From assembly GCA_002730795.1 (NCBI GenBank), contig PCAX01000002.1, positions 106,195 to 116,400 of the forward strand: 10,206 nucleotides of DNA, written 5' to 3'. The notes beneath the pieces are model-generated. The model was not told the origin of the DNA. It searched no databases and saw only the letters and a list, made by a program, of their open reading frames with translations. Numbering within the stretch: position 1 is the first letter of the stretch; every line of letters starts with the position of its first letter. This document shows, one piece after another, positions 1 to 6,715 of this stretch. A program made the translations under genes and the position numbers. The stretch comes from Chloroflexota bacterium (lineage in GTDB: Bacteria; Chloroflexota; Dehalococcoidia; Lucifugimonadales; Lucifugimonadaceae).

Positions 1-251
1 TCGTAAGCGTCTTTAGTAATAGTTCCAATGGGCCCGGTTTGAGCATACATTAGAGGTATTAATTTGAAGTTATAAATTTCGGATGCTTCCATATAACCCG
101 CGATAGTGTAATTAGAATGGCGAAACTGGTTTAATATTTTGTCGCCATAAAGGATCCCGTCCCGAGCTGAATTTTTAAATTGATCGTAATTTGCCGGTAT
201 TTTTGAAAAAGTGTTGGTTTCATGTGAAATACCGAGTAGAGCGAATTTCAT
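1..251 (-). CDS. M81 family metallopeptidase (MlrC-like), N-terminal fragment
   Basis: This is a partial gene: only the first 83 residues lie in the window, and the rest runs off the left edge. The protein opens MKFALLGISHETNTFSKIP, and the HETNTFS signature at residues 10-16 is the hallmark N-terminus of the M81/MlrC family (microcystinase C-like and DUF1485 proteins). The following GDKIL, AGYMEASE and LIPLMYAQTGPIGTITKDAY segments fit the same alpha/beta N-terminal domain. MlrC of sphingomonads is a zinc hydrolase that degrades linearised microcystin; most other members have unknown substrates, often in organic-acid or amino-acid operons, so the cyanotoxin role should not be assumed. A strong ribosome site (AAGGAAGG) lies about 5 nt before the ATG. 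It is separated by only 20 bp from the upstream membrane-protein gene and is probably cotranscribed with it. The zinc ligands further downstream cannot be checked. Confidence 0.85.
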   Translation of the reverse strand, partial: MKFALLGISHETNTFSKIPANYDQFKNSARDGILYGDKILNQFRHSNYTIAGYMEASEIYNFKLIPLMYAQTGPIGTITKDAY

Positions 252-271
252 ATTTCCTTCCTTTATTTGGT

Positions 272-850
272 TTAGTTTATTATGAGTTCCCCGATTATAG
301 ATTTTCCAGAAATTCGTAAAATTGGGCCTTCGGCGGAATCTTTATGTTTTGGGCGCAAGTCCGTAACTCTGCCTGTGATTGTTTCAAAATCAACCTGAAT
401 TTTCCAAGTTTTTGGTACCCAGACCTCATATTTTCCGATTATAGAGTCTAGATATACCGTCGAACCATTTGCAGGTAAAGTAGCCGATTTTAAGTTTAAA
501 GTTCCTCCTGTTACTATCCCATTTACGTGTTTACCGTGGAAATCACCTGAGAAATTTTCAAAAGAGTCATCTTCACCATATTTGCCGGACTGATTTTTAA
601 AATCATCGGAATTTAATTTTTCGAATCTAAAGATAAATTTGGTATTCATTGCTATCAATACCATTAGTAAAATAATCAGGATTGACCACAAAGTAAAAGT
701 AGAATCTAAAAAGTTTTGTACAAGAAAAAAACTACCAACAATAAGTAACAAAATTGCAGGTATACTGATTTTGCGAGATTTGGTGGCGAGCCAGATACCT
801 AGAAATATAATTGCTAACGATAAATACTTTATATGCGGTTCAAAAAACAT
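272..850 (-). CDS. Small membrane protein with LiaF-like C-terminal domain
   Basis: A 192-residue protein with three hydrophobic segments at the N-terminus (about residues 8-23, 29-47 and 53-72), followed by a soluble domain from about residue 85. The soluble part has the turn-rich beta pattern of the LiaF/DUF2154 'cell-wall-active antibiotics response' domain: a Gly-rich strand pair (HVNGIVTGGTLNLKSA), then TVYLDSIIGKYEVWVP and a final GRV...ISGKSIIGELIIN. In Firmicutes LiaF is a membrane regulator of the LiaRS envelope-stress two-component system. No kinase or regulator gene is adjacent here, so that role is not supported by context and the protein may be a general membrane-associated beta-solenoid. 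No clear Shine-Dalgarno precedes the ATG at 850, so the start is less certain than most here. It is the upstream gene of a probable two-gene unit with the M81 gene. Confidence 0.7.
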   Translation of the reverse strand: MFFEPHIKYLSLAIIFLGIWLATKSRKISIPAILLLIVGSFFLVQNFLDSTFTLWSILIILLMVLIAMNTKFIFRFEKLNSDDFKNQSGKYGEDDSFENFSGDFHGKHVNGIVTGGTLNLKSATLPANGSTVYLDSIIGKYEVWVPKTWKIQVDFETITGRVTDLRPKHKDSAEGPILRISGKSIIGELIIN

Positions 851-984
851 TGTATATACGTCGTTTGTAGATCTTGATATCTTAAAGTTGTCTTTTGTTA
901 ATTTGTAAATGAAGGATTGCTATGGGCTGGTTAGTCGTTAACAGCCAATTATATATATCGTAAGAATTAGATGAGGTGTCCTAA
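851..984. promoter_or_regulatory. Divergent intergenic region between LiaF-like and Ldh2 genes
   Basis: This 134-bp AT-rich gap must carry promoters for both directions. Only weak matches are visible. Rightward: TTAACA at 938-943 with TAAGAA at 961-966 (17-nt spacing), which would give a very short leader. Leftward: TTTACA (plus-strand 904-909) with TAAGAT (plus-strand 879-884), at 19-nt spacing. GAGGTG at 973-978 is the likely ribosome site for the dehydrogenase. No convincing operator palindrome was seen. Confidence 0.3.
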
Positions 985-2082
985 ATGTTAGAAAGATTTA
1001 AAGTCCCAGAAAAAAACAGGGTTTATGTTGAAGTTGATAGTATCAGACATGTAACTGAGGCAATTTTTCGAAAACAAGGACTTTCTGCTGAAGAAGCTAG
1101 AATTTCAACAGACGTCCTTATCATTAATGATTTGCGCGGTGTTGAATCTCACGGTGTTTCGAACGGGCTTAGACGGTACGTGAGCGAGTATTCAAGTAAA
1201 AATTTAAATCCCCGACCAAATTTTAAAGTAGTTAGAGAAACTAAAACTACGATGACGGTTGACGCTGATAAAGCTCTAGGAATACACGTTGGCCCCTGGG
1301 CAATGGAACAAGCTATAAAACGGGCAAAAGATTACGGTATTGGAGCCGTTTCTGTTTATAATACGGGCCATCTTGCCGGATGTGGATATTATGCTATGAT
1401 GGCGGCTGAAGAAGATATGATAGGTCATTGTATGACAGCGGGGGGTGCTTATCAAACTGTTCCTCCTTTTGGCTCCAGCCCAGTGATGGGAACCAACCCG
1501 ATGGCTTGGGCAGCTCCCGCAAAAAAAATGCCTCCGTTTCTATTTGATGTTGCAACGACGCAGGTTGCTAACAACAAAATTGGGCTAGCGAAGCGAATAG
1601 GCACGACTGTGTTACCCGGATGGATCACTGACCTAAAAGGGAACCCTATACTTGAAGAAATTGCCGCTCCTGAAACAGGATCGTATCATTTATTACACAT
1701 AGGCGGCACTAGGGAAAACGGATCCCACAAGGGATTTGGATTAGCCCTTATGAATGAAATTATTTGTAATGAATTATCGGGATTTGGTCCTGGACCTATA
1801 TTAAGACACCATGGTGGGCATTTTTTTCAAGCGTATGATATTGAGGCCTTCACCGATTTAGATGATTTTAAAAATAACATGGATAACCTATTGGAATTTA
1901 TTGTTAATGTTCCTCCAATTGAAGGACATGAGCGAGTGATATACCCTGGTTTATTGGAAGCAGAGGATTATGAGAAGCGTGTCGCCGAAGGGATTCCTTA
2001 CCACGAGGAAGTCATCGAATGGTTTGAATCCTATTGTAATGAAGTTGATATAGACTGTAATTTTTCAATTATTAATAAGTAG
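985..2082 (+). CDS. Ldh2-family (malate/L-lactate-type) NAD(P)-dependent oxidoreductase
   Basis: A 365-residue member of the Ldh2/YlbC/AllD family, whose members oxidise or reduce 2-hydroxy acids such as malate, L-lactate, ureidoglycolate or 2,3-diketogulonate, or reduce cyclic imines, using NAD(P)H in the cytoplasm. Family landmarks appear in order: RGVESHG (51-57, with conserved His56), the TGHLAGCGYY segment (about 127-136, His129, equivalent to the usual SNHFGxAGYY), GTNPMAWAAP (169-178, cofactor-side loop), FDVATTQVANNKI (187-199, Asp188), and HKGFGLALMNEI (248-259, Lys249). Length is at or slightly above the family norm because of an acidic C-terminal tail after about residue 340. The ATG is preceded by GAGGTG with a 6-nt spacer. 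It is the first gene of a rightward unit with two CDGSH genes and a VOC gene. The substrate cannot be read from the sequence. Confidence 0.9.
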   Translation: MLERFKVPEKNRVYVEVDSIRHVTEAIFRKQGLSAEEARISTDVLIINDLRGVESHGVSNGLRRYVSEYSSKNLNPRPNFKVVRETKTTMTVDADKALGIHVGPWAMEQAIKRAKDYGIGAVSVYNTGHLAGCGYYAMMAAEEDMIGHCMTAGGAYQTVPPFGSSPVMGTNPMAWAAPAKKMPPFLFDVATTQVANNKIGLAKRIGTTVLPGWITDLKGNPILEEIAAPETGSYHLLHIGGTRENGSHKGFGLALMNEIICNELSGFGPGPILRHHGGHFFQAYDIEAFTDLDDFKNNMDNLLEFIVNVPPIEGHERVIYPGLLEAEDYEKRVAEGIPYHEEVIEWFESYCNEVDIDCNFSIINK

Positions 2083-2110
2083 ATAATTTGAAGTAAGGGG
2101 TTTCAACAAA

Positions 2111-2314
2111 ATGAAAAAAACCAAAATCCGAGCCACGGATAATGGACCTTTACACGTACAAGATGTTAATGAATTACTGGATGGACTTTCACAACCGTTA
2201 AAGGTAGAAAACGAAATTTGGTTATGTCGCTGTGGATGTTCAAAAAATAAACCTTTTTGCGATGGATCGCACAATAAAGTGAATTTTAAGGACGAATCTA
2301 GATCAAAGGATTAA
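2111..2314 (+). CDS. CDGSH iron-sulfur domain protein 1
   Basis: A 67-residue protein built around one CDGSH (mitoNEET-type) 2Fe-2S motif. The segment CRCGCSKNKPFCDGSH at residues 39-54 matches the family consensus C-x-C-x2-[ST]-x3-P-x-C-D-G-[SAT]-H exactly, giving cluster ligands Cys39, Cys41, Cys50 and His54. Cys43 is an extra, non-consensus cysteine inside the motif. The N-terminal NGPLHV resembles the 'NGPyxV' strand usual upstream of the motif. CDGSH proteins carry redox-active, pH-labile and transferable 2Fe-2S clusters; bacterial single-domain forms are mostly uncharacterised. There is no membrane anchor, so it is probably cytosolic. The ATG follows AAGGGG (2095-2100) with a 10-nt spacer, and the gene lies 28 bp after the dehydrogenase and 7 bp before the second CDGSH gene. 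Confidence 0.92.
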   Translation: MKKTKIRATDNGPLHVQDVNELLDGLSQPLKVENEIWLCRCGCSKNKPFCDGSHNKVNFKDESRSKD

Positions 2315-2321
2315 ATAACAA

Positions 2322-2522
2322 GTGAGTAAGCCAATAATAAAAATACAAGACGATGGAAGTATTGAGATAAAGGGCGATTTTATTTTGCTGGATGATGATG
2401 GTAATACTTATAAACACCGAGACCGCATAAAATTGTGTCGTTGTGGTCAATCTCGGACTAAGCCCTATTGTGATAATTCCCACGTAGATTCAGAATTTCG
2501 AAGTAAGTTTAGGGCGAAGTGA
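2322..2522 (+). CDS. CDGSH-type iron-sulfur protein 2 (CDNSH variant)
   Basis: A 66-residue paralogue of the preceding gene. The motif CRCGQSRTKPYCDNSH occupies residues 39-54, the same numbering as in its neighbour, so the ligands Cys39, Cys41, Cys50 and His54 are all kept while the Gly of CDGSH is replaced by Asn. The sequence before the motif (DDGSIEIKGDFILLDDDGN) differs strongly from that of the first copy, so this is an old duplication or separate recruitment and not a recent tandem copy. The start is GTG at 2322, with AAGGA at 2306-2310 as a rather distant ribosome site (11-nt spacer). Its stop overlaps the GTG of the VOC gene by 4 bp, indicating translational coupling. Role: probably cytosolic 2Fe-2S electron or cluster carrier, by family. 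Confidence 0.9.
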   Translation: MSKPIIKIQDDGSIEIKGDFILLDDDGNTYKHRDRIKLCRCGQSRTKPYCDNSHVDSEFRSKFRAK

Positions 2523-2962
2523 AGATCAGCAAGTTAGGGCATATTGTTTTAAGGGTGAGGGACGCTGAAAAATCGGCTGCTTGGTATGTGAAAATATTAG
2601 GGCTGAAAGAAACCTATCGTATGTCTAATATGGTTTTTTTATCCTGCAGCGACGAATCATCCCATGAGATAGCACTAATGAGCCTTGGTGAAGATGCAGA
2701 TGGTCCTGACCACAGAAAAGTCGGAATGTATCACATAGGATGGCAGTTAGATTCTTTAGGTGAACTCAAAGGATTGCGGGGTAGGTTGGAAGAACAAGGA
2801 GTAGAGGTTGTTGGGGTAGGAGATCATGGAATATCACTGGGAATATACGTTTTAGATTTGGACGGTAATGAGCTTGAGTTTTTTTATGAGTTACCCAAAA
2901 CTGAATGGCCAACTGATGGGAATCTTTTTTCGGGACGGTTTCCACTTAATATCGATATTTAA
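2519..2962 (+). CDS. VOC-superfamily protein (glyoxalase/extradiol dioxygenase fold)
   Basis: A 147-residue protein with the two beta-alpha-beta-beta-beta modules of the vicinal oxygen chelate fold. Module one starts LGHIVLRVRDAEKSAAWYVKILGL (residues 6-29), and module two starts at about MYHIGWQLD (70-78). It ends with YVLDLDGNELEFFYE (110-124), the family's 'DPDGNxIELY' close. The expected metal ligands are His8, His72 and Glu120, all present. The DHGISLGIYV stretch (102-111) resembles the HGVS-xx-IYF region of catechol 2,3-dioxygenase-like members, so a ring-cleaving or related Fe(II) enzyme is possible, but single-domain VOC proteins are functionally diverse. The start is GTG at 2519, inside the preceding stop (4-bp overlap), with AGGG at 2511-2514. 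It is the last gene of the Ldh2-CDGSH-CDGSH unit and ends 4 bp from the convergent aldolase gene. Confidence 0.88.
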   Translation: MKISKLGHIVLRVRDAEKSAAWYVKILGLKETYRMSNMVFLSCSDESSHEIALMSLGEDADGPDHRKVGMYHIGWQLDSLGELKGLRGRLEEQGVEVVGVGDHGISLGIYVLDLDGNELEFFYELPKTEWPTDGNLFSGRFPLNIDI

Positions 2963-2966
2963 TAAC

Positions 2967-3854
2967 CTAAACCGACATTTTTCTTAGGGAATATTTTCTT
3001 CCTGCTATGGCCGTATCTTCTCTATGGCCTGCAATAACACGGACACCTTCATCTATTTTTGATGTAATGTCCTCGGGAGAAGCGACCTCAAGAAATGCAA
3101 TACCGTTTTTTTTACATGCTTCAAAAACCCGTTCCCTGGCCTCGGATATGCGCGGATCCAGAGGTTTTGAAGGATCTCTTACTATCCCATACGACATGTG
3201 CAGGTCCCCAGGTCCCATTTCAGCAAAACCTATGCCAGGTACGGATAATGTTTGTTCGACGTTTACAACTGCTCTGGCTGTTTCTATTTTTACTCCCAAT
3301 AGCAATTCACCTTCAGGATTCAGAGGCCAAGGATCACATTTATATGTGTACTCTGAAGGATCTATACCCCAAATCGGTGCCGCAGACGGCTGTCCTCCTG
3401 TCCCCCTGGTTCCTTTGCTGATTCCATAGTTAACGCCCCATTTGGCGGTAGGGTATCTGCAAGATTCTACGAATGCACGTACAGCGTCTGGAGTTTCAGC
3501 TTGACACAATAGTATTCCATGGACACCCCTAGCAAGAATTTGCCTAAATTGCCAGGCGTTGAATCTTATTATTTCTTCCGACGTACCTTCAACAGGCGTT
3601 TCGACAATTACAGTGGGAGTTTTATGTCCACTGTTAGTCGGACCACCATCCACCAGCCCTTTCATATAATCATCTAGACCTCCCATATTTAATGCGCCAT
3701 GTTCCATTCCAACATTTATATAATCCGCCCATGTTTTGCAATCTGCTCTTCCACGTTCGAAGGTAAGTTCGTGTCCCGTATGTCCTCCGTCGTAATAAAT
3801 GGGTTGATTTTGGTCAAGCAACTCAATAGCCCTATTTATATATTTTCTTCCCAT
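2967..3854 (-). CDS. HpcH/HpaI aldolase / citrate-lyase-family protein
   Basis: A 295-residue TIM-barrel protein of the HpcH/HpaI family, divalent-metal enzymes that cleave or form C-C bonds in oxo-acids (for example 2,4-dihydroxyhept-2-enedioate) or malyl-CoA-type esters. Supporting motifs are MEHGAL (50-55; His52 is the probable general base of the 'D/MEHG' motif), CRYP (132-135), GVKIETARAV (187-196; Glu191 metal ligand) and EMGPGDLHMSYG (212-223; Asp217 metal ligand). The stretch at 136-182 after CRYP, rich in Gly, Pro and aromatic residues, is longer than in compact HpaI enzymes and may shape a distinct active site. The ATG has a good AAAGGA site about 8-10 nt upstream. It follows the CoA-transferase gene on the same strand after 84 bp. 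The exact substrate is unknown; the neighbour suggests either a CoA ester or the free acid derived from one. Confidence 0.87.
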   Translation of the reverse strand: MGRKYINRAIELLDQNQPIYYDGGHTGHELTFERGRADCKTWADYINVGMEHGALNMGGLDDYMKGLVDGGPTNSGHKTPTVIVETPVEGTSEEIIRFNAWQFRQILARGVHGILLCQAETPDAVRAFVESCRYPTAKWGVNYGISKGTRGTGGQPSAAPIWGIDPSEYTYKCDPWPLNPEGELLLGVKIETARAVVNVEQTLSVPGIGFAEMGPGDLHMSYGIVRDPSKPLDPRISEARERVFEACKKNGIAFLEVASPEDITSKIDEGVRVIAGHREDTAIAGRKYSLRKMSV

Positions 3855-3938
3855 ATTCTGATTCCTTTTACAGACGAATTATTTATTTGCATATATTTGA
3901 TTGATTTGATTACGATCAGATAAACGTTTCTATTTGTT
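3855..3938 (-). other. Intergenic spacer between CoA-transferase and aldolase genes
   Basis: An AT-rich 84-bp spacer inside the leftward pair. It holds the aldolase ribosome site next to 3855 and, on the plus strand, two TTTGATT copies (3896-3902 and 3905-3911), the second running into a loose dyad TGAT-TACG-ATCA (3907-3918). No GC-rich hairpin with a T-run is visible, so read-through from the CoA-transferase gene is likely; a secondary promoter or regulator site is possible but unproven. Confidence 0.3.
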
Positions 3939-5159
3939 TTATAAATTTGTGTTCTGTATTACAGTTTCGTTGGATATAAATTCCTCTATCTCTTCTGCGG
4001 TATACCCCATCTCGATTAGAATCTCCTTTGTATGTTGACCAAGTAGTGGTGCGGCAGTTTTTATTTCACCAGGAGTTTGACTGAGTTTAGTTGCCAAACC
4101 AATGTTTCTGATTTTTCCGGCAGTAGGATGTTCTAGAGTAACATCCATTTCCCTAGATTTTACCTGATCATTCGACCATACTTCAGATATATCAAAAATG
4201 GGTCCTGCTGGAACCCCGTCTTTCTCAAGGTCTTTTAGCCATTCTTGTGAAGATTTTTTTGATAAGGTTTTCTCCAAATCATCTGCAAGTTGTTGACGGT
4301 TAATGAGCCTAGACGCGTTATCTTGGTATTTTATATCCTCAAGCAAATCGTCGCGACCTATAGTCTTGCAAAATCGCTCCCAATTGGATTGATTAGGAGC
4401 ACCAATATTTATGTAGCCGTCGGAAGTTTTTAGAGCTTGGTATGGAGCTGAAAGCCTATGAGCTGATCCTAATGGTTTGGCTACTTCTCCTGTTGCAAAA
4501 AAGATACTTGACTCCCAAATCGTGTATGAAATTGCCGCTTCGAGTAGAGATGTTTCTATAAATTGTCCTTTGCCGGTTTTTAACCGGTTGACGTACGCTG
4601 TCAATATTCCGTAAGTTGCAAACATTCCTGCATTGAGGTCTGCCATTGGAACCCCAACCTTAACTGGAGGGGAACCAGGTATCCCCGTGAAGCTCATCAA
4701 CCCACTCATTCCCTGTGCCACGAGGTCGAATCCACCACGTTTCGCATAAGGTCCTGTTCGCCCAAATCCAGATATAGAACAGTAGATTAACTTAGGGTTG
4801 ATTTTCTTTAATTCTTCATAACCCAGTCCATTTTGGTCCATAGCGCCGGTACGGTAATTTTCAATAATTACGTCGGCATCTTTTACCATTTTTTTCATTA
4901 TGGCAACACCATTTTCTTGCTTAAAATCCAGAACCAGGCTTCTTTTGTTTCTATTAATCGCTAGAAATGCAGCCGATTCTGAGTTAATAAAGGGAGGACC
5001 AAACCTTCGGGTGTCATCACCTCCCGAGGGTTTTTCTATTTTCACGACATCAGCTCCCATATCGGCCAATAGCATTGAACAAAACGGTCCCGCAAGAATT
5101 TGAGAGCAGTCTAGGACTTTCATACCCTCTAAAGCAGTATTAGAATAATTTGCAACCAT
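3939..5159 (-). CDS. CaiB/BaiF (class III) CoA-transferase family protein
   Basis: A 406-residue protein of usual length for class III (formyl-CoA transferase-type) CoA-transferases, which move CoA between carboxylic acids through an aspartyl-CoA thioester. Visible family features are LEGMKVLDCSQILAGPFCSMLLADMGADVVKIE (about 10-42, written here only as location with its AGPF core at 23-26), NKRSLVLDFK (71-80), VIIENYRTG (97-105), CSISGFGRTGPY (127-138), GFDLVAQGMSG (143-153) and VGVPMADLNAGMFA (168-181), with the predicted nucleophile Asp174. The C-terminal part (PLLGQHTKEILIEMGYT) is the standard tail. The start at 5159 has no obvious ribosome site; an internal ATG at 5123 (Met13) would remove the first 12 residues but sits too close to the conserved VLD strand. 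It is first in a leftward pair with the HpcH/HpaI gene and is divergent from the SDR gene. The acid substrate cannot be assigned. Confidence 0.93.
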   Translation of the reverse strand: MVANYSNTALEGMKVLDCSQILAGPFCSMLLADMGADVVKIEKPSGGDDTRRFGPPFINSESAAFLAINRNKRSLVLDFKQENGVAIMKKMVKDADVIIENYRTGAMDQNGLGYEELKKINPKLIYCSISGFGRTGPYAKRGGFDLVAQGMSGLMSFTGIPGSPPVKVGVPMADLNAGMFATYGILTAYVNRLKTGKGQFIETSLLEAAISYTIWESSIFFATGEVAKPLGSAHRLSAPYQALKTSDGYINIGAPNQSNWERFCKTIGRDDLLEDIKYQDNASRLINRQQLADDLEKTLSKKSSQEWLKDLEKDGVPAGPIFDISEVWSNDQVKSREMDVTLEHPTAGKIRNIGLATKLSQTPGEIKTAAPLLGQHTKEILIEMGYTAEEIEEFISNETVIQNTNL

Positions 5160-5254
5160 AAAAATTAATGTAACTAGTTTTTGATTCTTTGAGTAATTTT
5201 ATTCCTATTAATCAATAGATTTAGTATTGAAAAAATTTAAGTTGGGGAAAATAT
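5160..5254. promoter_or_regulatory. Divergent intergenic region between CoA-transferase and SDR genes
   Basis: A 95-bp, very AT-rich gap serving two divergent genes. Candidate signals are weak: rightward TTGATT (5181-5186) with TATTAA (5206-5211) at 19-nt spacing, and leftward -10-like TAAAAT (plus-strand 5196-5201) without a good -35. TTGATT at 5181-5186 and AATCAA at 5210-5215 form a 6-bp inverted repeat around this region, which could be a regulator site or chance in AT-rich DNA. GGGGA at about 5243-5247 is the SDR ribosome site. Confidence 0.3.
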
Positions 5255-6025
5255 ATGAATCTTTTCGATTTATCCGGTAAAACTGCCTTGGTGACAGGTG
5301 GTAATGGGGGTATAGGTTTGGGAATAGCACGTGGATTTGTTGAGCATGGAGCCTCCGTTGTGTTATTGGCTAGAAACACAAATAAATTAAAATCAGCAAG
5401 TATCGAAATAGGTGAAAAATTCGGGTATGACAAAGTTGATGCCATGAAATGTGATGTGACAGATCGTTCATCAATATCAAAAGTGTTGAGCAGAGTAACT
5501 GAAAAATTTGGAGGATTGGATGTTGTGGTGAATAATGCAGGAACGAACAAACGGAGCGATGAACCCCATCTATTATCAGATGCCGATTGGCGTTATGTGA
5601 TTGATACCAATTTAACCGCAATCCATAACGTTACTTCACTTACATTTCCTTTAATAAAACAACGAGGTGGGGGAAAGATAATCAATATTGGGTCGATGAT
5701 GTCAATATTCGGTACAGCGTATGCCTCAGCATATGCCGCGAGTAAAGGTGGTGTAGTCCAATACACTAAGAGTTGTGCAGTAGCTTGGGCTAAGGACAAC
5801 GTTCAAGTGAACGCTATTTTACCCGGATGGATAGTTACAGAAATGACTGATGATTTCGGTAAACTTTTTCCTGATAGATATAAGTTAATAGAAGGCAGAA
5901 CACCGGCTGGTAGATGGGGTATACCTGATGATTTAGCCGGAACGGCAGTTTTTTTAGCTTCTGATGCATCCCGCTTTGTTACCGGCACATCCATCCCTGT
6001 GGATGGAGGTTACAGTGTTTGGTGA
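5255..6025 (+). CDS. Short-chain dehydrogenase/reductase (classical SDR)
   Basis: A 256-residue classical SDR of standard length, oxidising or reducing an alcohol/ketone pair with NAD(P). The Rossmann cofactor loop is TGGNGGIG (14-21). LLARN places Arg40 after beta-2, a feature that often favours NADP(H). CDV (66-68), NNAG (93-96) and Asn119 follow. The catalytic residues are Ser147 (IINIGS), Tyr160 and Lys164 (YAASK), with the NAILPGWIVTEM segment after them and VDGGYSVW at the C-terminus. Overall pattern, including NNAGTNKR, resembles gluconate 5-dehydrogenase / KduD-like sugar-acid SDRs, but substrate calls within this family are unreliable. The ATG has a GGGGA site upstream. It is divergent from the CoA-transferase gene and meets orn tail to tail with a 2-bp gap. 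Confidence 0.92.
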   Translation: MNLFDLSGKTALVTGGNGGIGLGIARGFVEHGASVVLLARNTNKLKSASIEIGEKFGYDKVDAMKCDVTDRSSISKVLSRVTEKFGGLDVVVNNAGTNKRSDEPHLLSDADWRYVIDTNLTAIHNVTSLTFPLIKQRGGGKIINIGSMMSIFGTAYASAYAASKGGVVQYTKSCAVAWAKDNVQVNAILPGWIVTEMTDDFGKLFPDRYKLIEGRTPAGRWGIPDDLAGTAVFLASDASRFVTGTSIPVDGGYSVW

Positions 6026-6027
6026 AG

Positions 6028-6570
6028 TTACTCTTTGAATAAATTTTCCTTATACCATTTGAGTTCATTCACACTTTCAATAATATCGTCAAGCGCGCGG
6101 TGATTGCTTTTCTTTTCTGGGGCCAACCCTTTTTCTCCGAACCAACGCGAAGACAACTCTTTTATAGAAGATACATCTATCATCCTATAGTGTAGTGCAG
6201 CTTCTAAATTTGGCATTTCATTTTTTATAAACCTACGATCAACCCATATCGAATTACCACACAAAGGCAATTTGTTATTGCCAGACCATTTTTTTAGGAA
6301 TTTCAAAGTTAATTTTTCGGCCGACTTAATACTTATCGTCGATTTTTGTACCATGTCCAATAAACCTGTTTTCTTATGGTGAATTTTTGGCCATTCTTCG
6401 ATTACACGTAATTCCTTTTCTGATCGGTGTATCACCAGTTCCGGACCTGTTTCGAGTATTTGCAAATCGGGATCTGTTATGAGGGAAGCCACTTCCAATA
6501 TAAGTTGATTTTCCCCCAAGCCTGTCATCTCCAAATCGACCCAGAAAAGATGGCTTTGTTCTTTATCCAT
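6028..6570 (-). CDS. orn: Oligoribonuclease (3'-to-5' exoribonuclease, DEDDh)
   Basis: A 180-residue protein matching oligoribonuclease along its whole length. Orn degrades 2- to 5-nt RNAs, and especially pGpG and other dinucleotides, to mononucleotides in the cytoplasm, completing mRNA decay and c-di-GMP turnover. All DEDDh active-site residues are present: Asp12 and Glu14 in WVDLEMTGL (10-18), Asp111 in GNSIWVDRRFI (105-115), and His157 and Asp162 in NHRALDDI (156-163). These positions match E. coli Orn (12, 14, 112, 158, 163) to within one residue. No strong ribosome site is visible before the ATG at 6570; the nearest purine run, AAAAAAGG, is about 16 nt upstream. It is a single-gene unit, convergent with the SDR gene and divergent from the large lipoprotein gene. 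It has no evident functional link to the flanking catabolic genes. Confidence 0.95.
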   Translation of the reverse strand: MDKEQSHLFWVDLEMTGLGENQLILEVASLITDPDLQILETGPELVIHRSEKELRVIEEWPKIHHKKTGLLDMVQKSTISIKSAEKLTLKFLKKWSGNNKLPLCGNSIWVDRRFIKNEMPNLEAALHYRMIDVSSIKELSSRWFGEKGLAPEKKSNHRALDDIIESVNELKWYKENLFKE

Positions 6571-6611
6571 AAATTACTATTGAATACCTTTTTTGTTAAG
6601 TAGGTTGCGTA

Positions 6612-6642
6612 TTGACATTTATTTGGTATTTAGTTGTATCAT
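6612..6642 (+). promoter_or_regulatory. Candidate sigma-70-type promoter for the large lipoprotein gene
   Basis: A perfect TTGACA (6612-6617) is followed after 19 nt by TATCAT (6637-6642, five of six matches to the -10 consensus). The spacing is slightly long. Transcription would start near 6650, leaving a leader of about 66 nt before the ATG at 6716. This is the best promoter match in the window. The rest of the 145-bp orn/lipoprotein gap shows no hairpin terminator or riboswitch-like structure by eye. Confidence 0.45.
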
Positions 6643-6715
6643 TAAACGAACGGCGTTGCGCGGAATTAATCCAAGCATGTATAGAAATAAGGTTCATTAA
6701 ATTTGGGGTAATTAA

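Noticed and set aside
1..251. Reading the left-edge gene as a microcystin-degrading enzyme
   Set aside because: The family match (M81/MlrC) is good, but most members have other or unknown substrates, no mlrA/B/D genes are in view, and the zinc-site region is outside the window.
639..908. An 89-codon rightward frame overlapping the LiaF-like gene
   Set aside because: No ribosome site, no domain, and it is antisense to the hydrophobic segments of the leftward gene, which explains its openness.
3007..3429. A 140-codon rightward frame inside the aldolase gene
   Set aside because: The opposite frame encodes a clear HpcH/HpaI protein with conserved metal ligands; the rightward frame shows no family motif.
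6571..6715. Possible riboswitch or small RNA upstream of the lipoprotein gene
   Set aside because: Only a promoter-like pair and a ribosome site are visible; no stable stem or T-run was found by eye.
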